Source: Methylomonas sp. LW13 (GTDB lineage Bacteria; Pseudomonadota; Gammaproteobacteria; Methylococcales; Methylomonadaceae). From it: a stretch of DNA of 64,000 bases. The DNA is taken from the NCBI RefSeq assembly GCF_016865255.1, contig NZ_CP033381.1, forward strand, positions 682,001-746,000. Reading direction: 5' to 3'. Both the position numbers and the translations under genes were made by a program. This document shows positions 18,721 to 28,440 of the stretch, piece by piece; within the stretch, counting starts at the first letter, position 1; every line of letters starts with the position of its first letter. Below the pieces are notes generated by a model. The model ran no database searches. It was given only the letters and a program-made list of their open reading frames with translations, and was not told the origin of the DNA.

Positions 18721-18840
18721 GCCAACTTCACCAAGCCGGTGTTTGAGGCGTTAAGCGAGCAGTTTCCGCTATATAAATCGGTCATTAAGAAACCAACCCC
18801 CGAAGGTCAGAAATTGGCCGCTCGACGAATACAGCCGTAA
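18721..18840 (+). pseudogene. remnant C-terminal end of an unknown gene
   Basis: A 39-codon open stretch reading FTKPVFEALSEQFPLYKSV and ending KKPTPEGQKLAARRIQP before TAA has protein-like composition and the GC level of the plasmid genes. No upstream gene body exists. It is most simply the end of a gene whose front was replaced when the ABC-ATPase system arrived. The family is not recognised. Confidence 0.4.
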
Positions 18841-18846
18841 CAATAT

Positions 18847-21045
18847 TCACGTTTTCTCGTTAAGTCTAGCCGCCAAATGAGTGATCCTGCGTTGTGATTG
18901 TTGATTTTTCACAGCCATGGCTAACGCTTTGGGCTGGGCAATTACCACGACCAATTGTTTTCCACGCGTGACGCCGGTATACAGCAGATTGCGTTCGAGC
19001 AGCATAAAGTGCTGCATGGCCATCGGAATCACCACCACGGGATATTCGGAGCCTTGCGATTTGTGCACGCTGCTGGCATAAGCCAGTGTAATTTCGTCCA
19101 GATCGCTGAATTCGTAGTCGACCTCCCGATCGTCGAATAAGATCTTGATCTGGCTTTCCTCAAGATCAATGGCTTTGATGAAGCCAATGTCGCCATTGAA
19201 GACTTCCTTATCGTAGTTGTTGATCCGCTGAATCACCTTGTCACCGGGCGCATAGGTATTACCGAAACGGGTAATCTTCGGTTCGCTGTGACCATTGAGC
19301 CGGGCTTGCAATTCGATGTTCAACGACCGCGCGCCCAGGCCACCTCGATTCATGGGCGTTAGGATTTGCACGTCGTTGACCGGATGAAAGTTGAAGCGCT
19401 GCGGAATACGTTCGAGGACGACTTGCATCAATTTAGCGAAAATCTCCTCAGGTGTTTCGGCGTAGAGGCAATAAAAGTCGCTGAGGCTTTCAGTTTTATC
19501 CACCACAGGCATTTGCCCCTGGTTAATCCGGTGCGCATTGGTGATGATCTTCGATGTACTGGCCTGGCGGAAAATCTCGGTCAGACGCACGGTGGCAATT
19601 TGCCCGGAATCAATGATGTCGGCCAGCACCGATCCGGGGCCGACTGAAGGTAATTGGTCAACATCACCGACGATTAAAACTGCGGCTTCGGTCGGTATGG
19701 CTTTTAACAACTGATTCATCAGCACCACGTCCATCATCGACGACTCATCGATCACCAAGCAATCGAGGTCTAGCGGGTTTTCGTCGTTATGCTTGAAGGC
19801 AAACTGAGTCGGATCGAACTCCAGTAGACGATGAACGGTTTTCGCTTCCATGCCGGTCGATTCGGTCAGGCGTTTTGCCGCACGTCCCGTCGGCGCGCAC
19901 AAACCGATCCGCACCCGTTTGGCTTTGAGAATCTTGAGCAGACTGTTGACCAGCGTGGTTTTACCGACACCGGGGCCGCCAGTGATCACCGAGACTTTAT
20001 GCTGGAGTACCAGCCGAACTGCTGCAGCTTGCGACTGCGACAAGGTCATGCCAGTTTGCCCTTCAACCCAAGGAATGGCTTTATCCGCGTCAATCACACC
20101 CCATGTCGCATCACCTTGATTTAATCGGTTCAGATGGACGGCACAACCTATTTCAGCACGGTGTAAAGGCGTCAGAAAAATGAATTCGTCGCTGCCGTCG
20201 ATTTCGGCGATCAAATTGCCTTCGGTTAATTCTGCCGCGATCGCTTGATCGATAATCGGCAATGGAATTTCCAGTAGCTTCGCCGCCATTTCGCACAGAT
20301 TGCTGCGAATCGCAGCGCAGTGGCCTTCGCCGGACCATTCCTGCAAGACATGCCGGACACCCGCTTGCGCTCGCAGCAGGGATTGCGGGCCGATGCCTAG
20401 CTTCTGGGCCAGCGTGTCAGCCGTCTTAAAGCCGATGCCGTGAATATCCAGTGCCAGGCGATAGGGATTTTCGCGCACTTTCTCGATGGCCTGATCACCG
20501 TAGGTTTTGTAAATGCGCACCGAACGCGAGGTACCGACGCCATGGGATTGCAGAAAAACCATGATCTCCCGAATCACTTTCTGTTCAGCCCAGGCACTGG
20601 TCACACGCTCCTGGCGTTTCTTACCAATCCCCGGTAATTCCAACAGACGCTCGGGTGTTTGCTCAATCACATCGAACACCAGCTCACCGAAGGCTTTGAC
20701 CAGCTTTTTGGCAAAATGGGGGCCAATGCCTTTGACCATGCCGGAACCCAGGTATTTTTCGATGCCGTCCAACGTGGTCGGAGGCACAATTTTTAACGAG
20801 ATGGTTTTGAATTGCTGACCATGCTGGCGATCATTGACCCAGCAACCCAGGCATTCGATGTATTCACCCGCTGTGACACTAGCGGCCGAACCGATCACGG
20901 TAATCAGTTCACGATAACCTTTGACCTTGACCCGTAACACGCAAAATCCCGAGGCCTCGCTATGGAACGTGACGCGCTCGATGGAGCCGTGTAGTTTCTC
21001 AACGGGGTTGTCGGCAGAATGTGATGGGCTGGGTTGGAAATCCAT
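18847..21045 (-). CDS. recD2: RecD2-type ATP-dependent DNA helicase
   Basis: This superfamily 1B 5'-3' helicase of the RecD-like group works without RecBC. The 732-residue chain has an N-terminal OB-like part, tandem helix-hairpin-helix motifs ([15 protein letters not shown] near 145; [19 protein letters not shown] near 210), Walker A ([17 protein letters not shown] near 355), Walker B with DESSMMD near 435, and the C-terminal UvrD-like part ending with [17 protein letters not shown] and YTGVTRGK. Length is normal for RecD2. It reads toward the ABC-ATPase block and follows yfbR. It fits the repair theme of this cargo. Confidence 0.93.
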   Translation of the reverse strand: MDFQPSPSHSADNPVEKLHGSIERVTFHSEASGFCVLRVKVKGYRELITVIGSAASVTAGEYIECLGCWVNDRQHGQQFKTISLKIVPPTTLDGIEKYLGSGMVKGIGPHFAKKLVKAFGELVFDVIEQTPERLLELPGIGKKRQERVTSAWAEQKVIREIMVFLQSHGVGTSRSVRIYKTYGDQAIEKVRENPYRLALDIHGIGFKTADTLAQKLGIGPQSLLRAQAGVRHVLQEWSGEGHCAAIRSNLCEMAAKLLEIPLPIIDQAIAAELTEGNLIAEIDGSDEFIFLTPLHRAEIGCAVHLNRLNQGDATWGVIDADKAIPWVEGQTGMTLSQSQAAAVRLVLQHKVSVITGGPGVGKTTLVNSLLKILKAKRVRIGLCAPTGRAAKRLTESTGMEAKTVHRLLEFDPTQFAFKHNDENPLDLDCLVIDESSMMDVVLMNQLLKAIPTEAAVLIVGDVDQLPSVGPGSVLADIIDSGQIATVRLTEIFRQASTSKIITNAHRINQGQMPVVDKTESLSDFYCLYAETPEEIFAKLMQVVLERIPQRFNFHPVNDVQILTPMNRGGLGARSLNIELQARLNGHSEPKITRFGNTYAPGDKVIQRINNYDKEVFNGDIGFIKAIDLEESQIKILFDDREVDYEFSDLDEITLAYASSVHKSQGSEYPVVVIPMAMQHFMLLERNLLYTGVTRGKQLVVVIAQPKALAMAVKNQQSQRRITHLAARLNEKT

Positions 21046-21127
21046 GCTGAATTCGCTATCCCTAGCGTTTTTTCATCAAGTCATCGAGTGTCAGGCCGCA
21101 GTTAGGCGCGAAGGACAGCATAAAAAA

Positions 21128-21664
21128 TCAGACCTCAGGCTGATCCATTGCTTCAATATCCCGTTCAAGTTGTTCGGCAGCTATTTCAAATTCAGCATTG
21201 CCGGCTTTCAATTCGGCCTGGCATTTCAGGTAGGCGGATATCTTGTCAGCCGCTTTGATGATTTTCTGATGAGCTTCAGACATTTGCTGGTGATCGATCA
21301 AAACCCGGAAATCGGGTTGTAATGCTTCAGGCAGTAGATTCAATAACTCTTGTTCCGCTTGCTGCTCGATTTGCTTGTAGGCACTGAGAATTGCTGACGA
21401 ATGGTATTTGATGGGTGTGGGCATATCACCGGTAATGACTTCAGTGATGTCATGGTAAAGGGCTGCGGTTGCAACGGCATTGGCATCAACTTGACCTTCA
21501 AAATAGCGGTTTTTGATGAGCGCCAAGGTATGGGCAATGACAGCCACTTCCCAGCTGTGCTCCATGACATTTTCTTCATGGGCGTTGCGTTTCAGTCCCC
21601 AGCGTTTAATCCATCTTAAGCGCGAAAGGTAAGCATAAAAATTCGAACTAATCGATGGTGACAT
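21128..21664 (-). CDS. yfbR: YfbR-type HD-domain 5'-deoxynucleotidase
   Basis: YfbR removes phosphate from deoxynucleoside monophosphates. In 178 residues the family motifs are clear: LRWIKRWGLKRN near the start, NVMEHSWEVAVIAH with the first metal His, then LYHDITEVITGDMPTPIKYH with the HD pair, and a later Asp in AADKISAYLKCQAE. The fold is complete and the length close to E. coli YfbR (199). It is probably cotranscribed with the recD2 gene 82 bp downstream. Its role may be nucleotide salvage during repair or defence. Confidence 0.9.
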   Translation of the reverse strand: MSPSISSNFYAYLSRLRWIKRWGLKRNAHEENVMEHSWEVAVIAHTLALIKNRYFEGQVDANAVATAALYHDITEVITGDMPTPIKYHSSAILSAYKQIEQQAEQELLNLLPEALQPDFRVLIDHQQMSEAHQKIIKAADKISAYLKCQAELKAGNAEFEIAAEQLERDIEAMDQPEV

Positions 21665-21745
21665 GGGGTTAAGAAATCCTAAGTTTGTTCAAAGCAGATT
21701 AAAACACTGCAGCGCAATAGCCTTAATCTTACTGCCGCTGAATCG

Positions 21746-21768
21746 TTATCCCCAAATTCTGTGGATAA
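21746..21768. promoter_or_regulatory. two facing DnaA-box sequences
   Basis: TTATCCCCA (21746-21754) and, inverted, TTATCCACA (minus strand, 21760-21768) lie 5 bp apart. The second matches the consensus DnaA box exactly. AT-rich sequence follows. They sit in the yfbR/DUF6794 gap, far from the iterons. Confidence 0.5.
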
Positions 21769-21784
21769 CATTGTTTAAAATATA

Positions 21785-21803
21785 GGGTTAGTTCATCTAA
21801 CCC
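21785..21803. terminator. short hairpin, possible terminator
   Basis: GGGTTAG (21785-21791) pairs with CTAACCC (21797-21803) around a 5-nt loop. The bases GCTGTTTT follow, so only a weak T-run is present. It lies between divergent genes, so a terminator role is doubtful and a protein site is possible. Confidence 0.3.
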
Positions 21804-21850
21804 GCTGTTTTACTAAAAGGCTTATCAAATTGGGCAATAATTGGTCATCA

Positions 21851-22117
21851 ATGCACCGTGACGTTTTACATTCACCAGTTACTGTGACGGAAGCTGTCGC
21901 GCGGTTGTTACTGGTTCTGGAAGAGAAGGACCAGCTGACAATAGCGGCAATGGAACCGAACAACCTGATAGACCTGCATTTCGGGCTTGGACTGGCGATT
22001 CGAAATGCCTTCGAGCTTCATAATCCGGATAATCCGTTACTGCCTGAATGTGCCACATCCCATCCTGATGACGCTGCACTGTTCATCATTCATGCTCTGT
22101 GGCAACGTCTACAGTAA
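21851..22117 (+). CDS. small DUF6794-like protein
   Basis: The 88-residue protein has the pattern TVTEAVARLLLVLEEKDQL, then MEPNNLIDLHFGLGLAIRNAF and a Pro-rich turn before HPDDAALFIIHALW. This matches small acidic DUF6794 proteins of unknown function that are common on proteobacterial mobile elements. The ATG at 21851 is used; a TTG at 21830 is possible. There is no clear ribosome site. It is followed after 24 bp by the cut nuclease gene. Confidence 0.65.
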   Translation: MHRDVLHSPVTVTEAVARLLLVLEEKDQLTIAAMEPNNLIDLHFGLGLAIRNAFELHNPDNPLLPECATSHPDDAALFIIHALWQRLQ

Positions 22118-22141
22118 ACAACCACTCTACGGATCAACAGA

Positions 22142-22558
22142 TTGTCTGCGTTACGCCTTACCTTTGGATTTTTTATCGCTCTCTGCTGGAGCAGTGCGCA
22201 TGCTCACCCCGGAAAGGTTAATACCGAAGGTTGCCATACCCATCGAAAGACGAGTGAATACCACTGCCATGATGATCGCATCAAGGCAAAAGTGGAATCG
22301 GTCGTGCTACCCAGTCAAACAGCACAGCCACCTGCTCAAGTGCAAGCCAGCATGGAGTCGAATGAGCTTCTGAAGCTTGATTACGAAGGATTCACCCTTT
22401 GGATTGATTGCAAAGAACGAGCCGCTATCCGATTTCGCTATACCGCCCAGCGAGACAATGGCAACGTAAAGCGCTACGATCATTTCGAGGTGGATCCAGG
22501 TACACCAGCAGCGTGCCAACTGAACCGCCCCGATTTTCTCGGAGGCTCCAACCTTTGA
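22142..22558 (+). pseudogene. secreted DNA/RNA non-specific endonuclease, truncated by an IS
   Basis: The frame starts at a TTG and encodes a signal peptide ending near AHA, a His-rich YHYH-like segment (GCHTHRKTSEYHCHDD) and the start of a non-specific endonuclease domain (GFTLWIDCKERAAIRFRY, later RYDHFEVD). It should continue to the DRGH-type active site but meets the left end of the IS3-family element at 22521, after about 126 codons. The last 12 codons are IS sequence. The catalytic part is missing from the window, so the gene is dead. Confidence 0.75.
22521..22547 (+). repeat. left inverted repeat of the IS3-family element
   Basis: Starts TGAACCGCCCCG and ends TCGGAGGCT. It matches the right end in reverse complement except in the 6-base middle part. 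Confidence 0.9.
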
Positions 22559-22570
22559 GAGAATGGAGCA

Positions 22571-23799
<1,229 letters not shown>

Positions 23800-23811
23800 C
23801 TCACAACCTAA

Positions 23812-23838
23812 AGCCTCCGATAATTCCGGGGCGGTTCA
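23812..23838 (-). repeat. right inverted repeat of the IS3-family element
   Basis: The reverse complement starts TGAACCGCCCCG and ends TCGGAGGCT, matching the left end. It stops 3 bp before the TTG of the next frame. Confidence 0.9.
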
Positions 23839-23841
23839 TAT

Positions 23842-25146
23842 TTGGATAACGCCGAATGGCGGCGAAGGAATGAACAAATTGAAGCCCAGCTAGAGGGAAA
23901 CCTGACACCTCATACATCACGAGAAACAGCCTCCCTATATAAATCCAATTCAGTAATTGATGATCGTATCGGCTGGTATTTATATTTGATTGATACTGTA
24001 CTTCATAATCCAGTGAAGTATGAGCCAACTCAAGGCGCTCGGATAGTTCCCATATTTAAACGACTTGGAGCCGACCTTGATCAACTTAAGGACATAAAAC
24101 ACATCGGTGATCGAGTTGTACGGATGCTGACAAAGGAGAAACAACAACCAGATGGAGCATTATTTGAGCTTCTAGTTGGTTTGATCTGGAAACGAAACGG
24201 AGCAAGTGATGTTGAATTTCTTAACGAAGCCCCACCTCAAAAGCAACCCGATCTTAAAGCGTCAATCGGTAAAAACACCTGGTATATTGAATGTAAACGA
24301 CTAAATAAAAGCTCCGAATACAGTCAAAATGAAAGGCAAAAATGGTTGAGAATGTGGTCGAGAGCTCGGGACATTCTATACGACGGACAATACGATGTAG
24401 TTTTAGATGTTGTCTTTCATGTTGAACTTAATTCACTCCCAGATGATTTTCTTGTCAAGGAATTATGTGGAAAACTTGCATTGGTTAATCCACCGTGCAC
24501 TATTATTTCAAACGAAATCTGGGATGTATCAGTTGCTCCAATTGACTATGATTCAATTAGAGAGCATTTATCGCATTATTTGGTTAAATACCCATCGGAT
24601 CAAATAATCGAATTGATTGGTGGAAGACGTGAACCGAACCGAGGATTCACACATCTAGTCAAGGGACGGTTCAAACGATTAGGCGGTGGAATCGGGAATA
24701 ACCGTTTTCTTGATGAGGTGTCTTTTGCTGTAGCTGCTTATTGGAGCTGCGACGCCGAACGAGCAGTAGAGCGGAAGGCGAGAGATATTCGAGGACACCT
24801 TGCCGAAGCTGTTAGTCAACTTCCAGAAAACAAACCTGGAGTCGTGCATGTAGGCCTAGAAACGCTTGACGGCGACCTGGTTGAAATTGAACGCTATAAA
24901 CGAATATTTAAATCTGTTTGCGAGTTCGATTCACGGGGTAAAGACCTCCGATGGGTATATTGCCATTTATTTCAGTCTTATGCTCCTCCATCTGATTGTT
25001 GGATTATCGATGAAACGGTGTACTTCTTTAATCGAATTGATCAGTTTGGTCTTGAACCAATACCAAATAATTCTGCAATCGTGATGAAAAATGACGATAC
25101 TGAGGCTAACAACGTGCCTGTTCATTGGTTGCGACCAACTCCATAA
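23842..25146 (+). CDS. protein with a PD-(D/E)XK nuclease-like core, probably cut at its 5' end
   Basis: The 434-codon frame opens at a TTG only 3 bp past the right end of the IS and has no ribosome site, so the true start was probably lost. A restriction-endonuclease-like core is visible: Glu109 in ALFELLVGLIW, Asp137 in KQPDLKAS, and ECK at 150-152 in TWYIECKRL. A long C-terminal part (NNRFLDEVSFAVAAYW, later GVVHVGLETLDGD) has no family I recognise. Low GC and position among defence genes suggest an anti-phage or restriction nuclease. That role is inference. Confidence 0.6.
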   Translation: MDNAEWRRRNEQIEAQLEGNLTPHTSRETASLYKSNSVIDDRIGWYLYLIDTVLHNPVKYEPTQGARIVPIFKRLGADLDQLKDIKHIGDRVVRMLTKEKQQPDGALFELLVGLIWKRNGASDVEFLNEAPPQKQPDLKASIGKNTWYIECKRLNKSSEYSQNERQKWLRMWSRARDILYDGQYDVVLDVVFHVELNSLPDDFLVKELCGKLALVNPPCTIISNEIWDVSVAPIDYDSIREHLSHYLVKYPSDQIIELIGGRREPNRGFTHLVKGRFKRLGGGIGNNRFLDEVSFAVAAYWSCDAERAVERKARDIRGHLAEAVSQLPENKPGVVHVGLETLDGDLVEIERYKRIFKSVCEFDSRGKDLRWVYCHLFQSYAPPSDCWIIDETVYFFNRIDQFGLEPIPNNSAIVMKNDDTEANNVPVHWLRPTP

Positions 25147-25246
25147 TTACAGCCACCTATGTATATAAAATACCGAATTTAAGGCAAATCTGACATTGGA
25201 AATAGTCTCCAAATTGCTGAAAATAGATGATATTCGAGGCTGACTT

Positions 25247-26176
25247 TTAAACCAATTCTACTAAAAACATGGTCAATTCCTTGGCGCACATTGGCTCAGG
25301 ATTAAATGAAATGTGTTTCATTCTGCATATGCCAATCAGAACTGCTGCCGCAAAATTCCAAAAGTGGCTGTTATCTTCAAGTTGCGTATTAAAAATAATA
25401 GACTTTATGCGTTCAGCCACGGAGAAATAATCACAGTTACCACCACGATCCCATACCGGGGTTATTTCATGTAGTATGAGAACCGCTAAAACGAATGACA
25501 TGGACCGTCTTTGTAAGACAGTTTGATAATCTAAAGATTTAGAGCTTGCGTAGGTTGCAATTTTGGCCGTTATAAACTCTCTAGCCCATACATCGCAGGC
25601 CATCTCTTCTTCTGCTCGCACATTATGCCGTTCTCTATCTTGATCAAGCATTACATGACGGAATTCGTGGAATAATGCAAATCCTAGAGCTGAAACTGTT
25701 AAATCATATGCAGCTTTATATTCAACGTCATCAATACCGTCATCATGTGATGTTATTTTTGGAATGTCTGGCGGCCAAATATCTTCTATAGAACTATTGC
25801 CTTCAATAAACTGTTCAGCGGCTTTTATTCTTTCTTTATAAGTTCGCTCTACAACATCTAGCTCCTCGTCGTTTTTTAGTTCATCCAATATGCGATTATT
25901 AAATAAAGAGGCAGTCATGACTGATGGGATATAAGTTTCAATCGCTTTCCAACCTGAAAAACCAATCAACCAAAATACATCAATTATTTTTAAGTCAACT
26001 CTAATCTCATCGCGCGTTGCTTCTAGAGTTAGTTTATTGCCATTTTTTATGACCATCTTTGGATTGTAATGCTCCCAATGCTTTAATATTTCATCTGTTC
26101 GCTCAGGAACTGCGCCCTTCATAAGTTCAATAAAACATTGCTTAAATTCTTCTTGTTTTTGTTCGAAGTTACTCAT
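25247..26176 (-). CDS. Lit-like metalloprotease (peptidase U49 type)
   Basis: E. coli Lit cuts elongation factor Tu when phage T4 Gol peptide appears, and so stops infection. The 309-residue protein here has the zinc motif HEFRH at 170-174 and a following acidic segment (AEEEMACDVWA, 188-198) likely to supply the third ligand. The size is close to Lit (297), and the motif sits at a similar place (160-164 in Lit). The ATG at 26176 is used; a TTG four codons earlier is possible. It is a lone, AT-rich gene transcribed leftward. The substrate cannot be told from sequence; cleavage of EF-Tu is only a possibility. Confidence 0.75.
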   Translation of the reverse strand: MSNFEQKQEEFKQCFIELMKGAVPERTDEILKHWEHYNPKMVIKNGNKLTLEATRDEIRVDLKIIDVFWLIGFSGWKAIETYIPSVMTASLFNNRILDELKNDEELDVVERTYKERIKAAEQFIEGNSSIEDIWPPDIPKITSHDDGIDDVEYKAAYDLTVSALGFALFHEFRHVMLDQDRERHNVRAEEEMACDVWAREFITAKIATYASSKSLDYQTVLQRRSMSFVLAVLILHEITPVWDRGGNCDYFSVAERIKSIIFNTQLEDNSHFWNFAAAVLIGICRMKHISFNPEPMCAKELTMFLVELV

Positions 26177-26342
26177 GTTGTTTATCAAATTTCAAAAATA
26201 GTTTATAAATAGGGCAATAAGCGTTCCTAGTGAGGAAGGCACCATGAGAATCAGATGGTACTTGTAACGATCATTCTACGTGACCGTCACTATTGGCGCA
26301 TTAGCTGAACAATTGATTGAATTCAACCATTCGATAGTATTT

Positions 26343-26386
26343 AAACCGTGTGATTGCGGACTTTAAAGTCCGCAATCACACGGTTT
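26343..26386. repeat. perfect 44-bp palindrome
   Basis: The two 22-base arms are exact reverse complements with no loop. The left arm runs from AAACCGTGTG to GCGGACTTT. It could be a strong hairpin, a two-way transcription stop between lit and traL, or a recombination or resolution site. A T-run of four follows on the right. Confidence 0.75.
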
Positions 26387-26491
26387 TCGCTCATTCGGAA
26401 ACTACGAATGGATGTCCGTTTGTGGCCGATCGCGTTGGATCTCGAACAGAACAAAGCCAATGCAAATTTCAAACTTTTTTTGCCCAATTAA

Positions 26492-26519
26492 CGAAATCGC
26501 AATAATTATCGCGATTTCG
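26492..26519. promoter_or_regulatory. palindromic operator, copy 2 (upstream of traL)
   Basis: CGAAATCGC (26492-26500), a 10-bp AT-rich centre, then GCGATTTCG (26511-26519). It is followed by sequence resembling the other copies (GA-CT, then CGAAAA). It lies 57 bp before traL. Confidence 0.7.
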
Positions 26520-26576
26520 AAAACGACCTCCCGAAAATTCTCTTCACAATAATGACCATCCCAACCGGAGGTCATT

Positions 26577-26858
26577 ATGGAACCCGTTGCCATCCCCCAA
26601 TCGATCGACGATCCGATCCACATTTTATTGTGGAGTGCGGACGAGATCGTACCCTTCATGGTGAGCATGCTGACCGGCATGTTGATCGATCAGTTCATTC
26701 CAGGCTTAGCGCTCGGGTTGATTGCGGTCAAGTTTTACCGGCGATTCCGCGATAACCGGCCTGACGGTTATACCTTGCATGCGTTGTATTGGCTGGGTTT
26801 GTTGCCCAGTCGTGCGCAGACCATCCCTAATCCCTACATCCGCAGGTTCCTGCCATGA
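26577..26858 (+). CDS. traL: TraL, conjugative pilus assembly membrane protein
   Basis: The 93-residue protein is the first gene of the mating-pair block, with GGAGGT before its ATG. It has one long hydrophobic stretch (VPFMVSMLTGMLIDQFIPGLALGLIAVKF) and the ending typical of F-type TraL (HALYWLGLLP, then IPNPYIRRFLP). It is thought to sit in the inner membrane near TraE. Its stop overlaps the traE ATG. Confidence 0.92.
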   Translation: MEPVAIPQSIDDPIHILLWSADEIVPFMVSMLTGMLIDQFIPGLALGLIAVKFYRRFRDNRPDGYTLHALYWLGLLPSRAQTIPNPYIRRFLP

Positions 26859-27466
26859 GATGGTCGGATTTTCTGCAAACCTGGGACGGCCACGAGACCG
26901 AGAACCGGTTTAGCCGCGTCATCATCATTGGCTTGCTGGTGATTTGCGTGATCACTTCGCTGGCCGCTTGGCGCACCGAACGCAGCATCATCCTGGTACC
27001 GCCGAGCTTGACACAGGAAGTCGAGGTCACACGCAGTCAGGCATCCAGCGAGTTCAAAGAGTCCTGGGGCTTGTTCCTGGCTGAACTCCTTGGCAACACC
27101 ACTCCAGCCAATGCCGATTTTTTGAAAACCGCCGTCGAGCCGCTATTGGCGCCGGATATTTACCGCAGTGTCCTGGATGCCATGAGCGATCAAATCAAGG
27201 CTATCAAAATGGATCGGGTCGCGATCAGTTTCACCCCGCGTCACGTCGACTACGAAGCCGAGACCAACAAAGTCTTCGTCAGCGGCGAACTGAAAAGCCA
27301 GGGCCCCAGTTCCAAACCGGACGTAAAGCTCCGTACCTACGAATTCATCATCGCCATCAAAAATTATCGGCCCCGCCTGGAATACATCGACGTGTATCCG
27401 GATTCCCCCAGAACCCTGGCCCGTTTGCAAGCCACTCAAGGCCAACCGCATGAGGCTAAACCATGA
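26855..27466 (+). CDS. traE: TraE, type IV secretion inner-membrane protein (VirB8 counterpart)
   Basis: TraE helps assemble the F-type channel and pilus. It has 203 residues with one N-terminal membrane segment (VIIIGLLVICVITSLAAW, 23-40) and a periplasmic domain. That domain includes FLAELLGNTTPANADFLK and the strand-rich end (YEFIIAIKNYRPRLEYIDVY). It overlaps traL and traK by 4 bp each. Confidence 0.93.
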   Translation: MRWSDFLQTWDGHETENRFSRVIIIGLLVICVITSLAAWRTERSIILVPPSLTQEVEVTRSQASSEFKESWGLFLAELLGNTTPANADFLKTAVEPLLAPDIYRSVLDAMSDQIKAIKMDRVAISFTPRHVDYEAETNKVFVSGELKSQGPSSKPDVKLRTYEFIIAIKNYRPRLEYIDVYPDSPRTLARLQATQGQPHEAKP

Positions 27467-28440
27467 AACGATTGTTGCACCCCTGGTTATTCCTTTCCCT
27501 CGCCAATGGCGCTTGGGCCAGCGATGATTTACCGGTGACGGTATTACCACCGGTCACCAGCGTGGCCGAAGAGTCATCCTCATTGCCATCACAACCCGTT
27601 GTACCGTCTCAGCCCGACTTAGGTATCGAGTTACCGCCGGTTGATGCCAGCGTCTTGAAAGCCGCCAAACAGCAAGCGGCAGCGTCAAACGCAGCATCAA
27701 ACACATCAATCGGTCCCCAGCATATCGCGGTTAAACCCGGCATCAACGAACTGATGCCGATTGCGGTCGGCCACTTGAATCGTCTGGTCACACCGTTCGA
27801 ACATCCGGTGGTTACGACCACCAGCCAGGCCACCACCAGTACCAAAGGCAAAATCGTCTACGTCGCCACCGCCGACGAAACGCCGGTCACCTTATACATC
27901 ACCCCAGGCGACAACCAGGACATCGCCCTGTCGCTCACACTGATCCCCAAACGCATTCCGGCGCGGGAAATTCACCTTGATCTGGACAAGGACAGCTACC
28001 AATTACTGAACCAATGGCAACGCGCCGATGCCACGAGTCGAGCCACTAGCCAACAGGAACAAGCCTACATCAGCCAACTGAAAACCTTGTTTCGGGATTT
28101 GGGTTTGCAAAAGACCCCAGCCGGTTATTCGCTACGCGAACCCAAGCCGCAGGAGCAGATTCGCTGCCTGCAAGACCGCGTGCAGATTAAAACCGGCCAA
28201 GTCCTTGAAGGCCAGGATCAGCTGATTCTGGTGGGGCTTGCCAAGAACACCGGCGGCGACATACTTGAATTCGACGAACGTAGTTGTGCAACAACTCAGC
28301 AGGACGTACTGGCAATTTCAGTCTGGCCCAACGTGGTGTTGAAACCGCAGGAAGCCACCGAATTGTATGTCGTGGTCCGACAAGCGCCTGAAGCGTCAAA
28401 CAGTTTGCGTCCTTCATTACTGGGCGGAGGCCAACCCTGA
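27463..28440 (+). CDS. traK: TraK, outer-membrane-associated secretin-like component (VirB9 counterpart)
   Basis: The 325-residue protein starts with a signal peptide (LLHPWLFLSLANGAWA) and a Pro/Ser-rich stretch. The TraK domain follows from about 100 on (INELMPIAVGHLNRLVTPF, then IVYVATADETPVTLYITPG, SLTLIPKRIPAREIHL). TraK forms part of the outer-membrane core with TraB and TraV. It overlaps traE and ends at the first base of the traB start (TGATG). Confidence 0.92.
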   Translation: MKRLLHPWLFLSLANGAWASDDLPVTVLPPVTSVAEESSSLPSQPVVPSQPDLGIELPPVDASVLKAAKQQAAASNAASNTSIGPQHIAVKPGINELMPIAVGHLNRLVTPFEHPVVTTTSQATTSTKGKIVYVATADETPVTLYITPGDNQDIALSLTLIPKRIPAREIHLDLDKDSYQLLNQWQRADATSRATSQQEQAYISQLKTLFRDLGLQKTPAGYSLREPKPQEQIRCLQDRVQIKTGQVLEGQDQLILVGLAKNTGGDILEFDERSCATTQQDVLAISVWPNVVLKPQEATELYVVVRQAPEASNSLRPSLLGGGQP

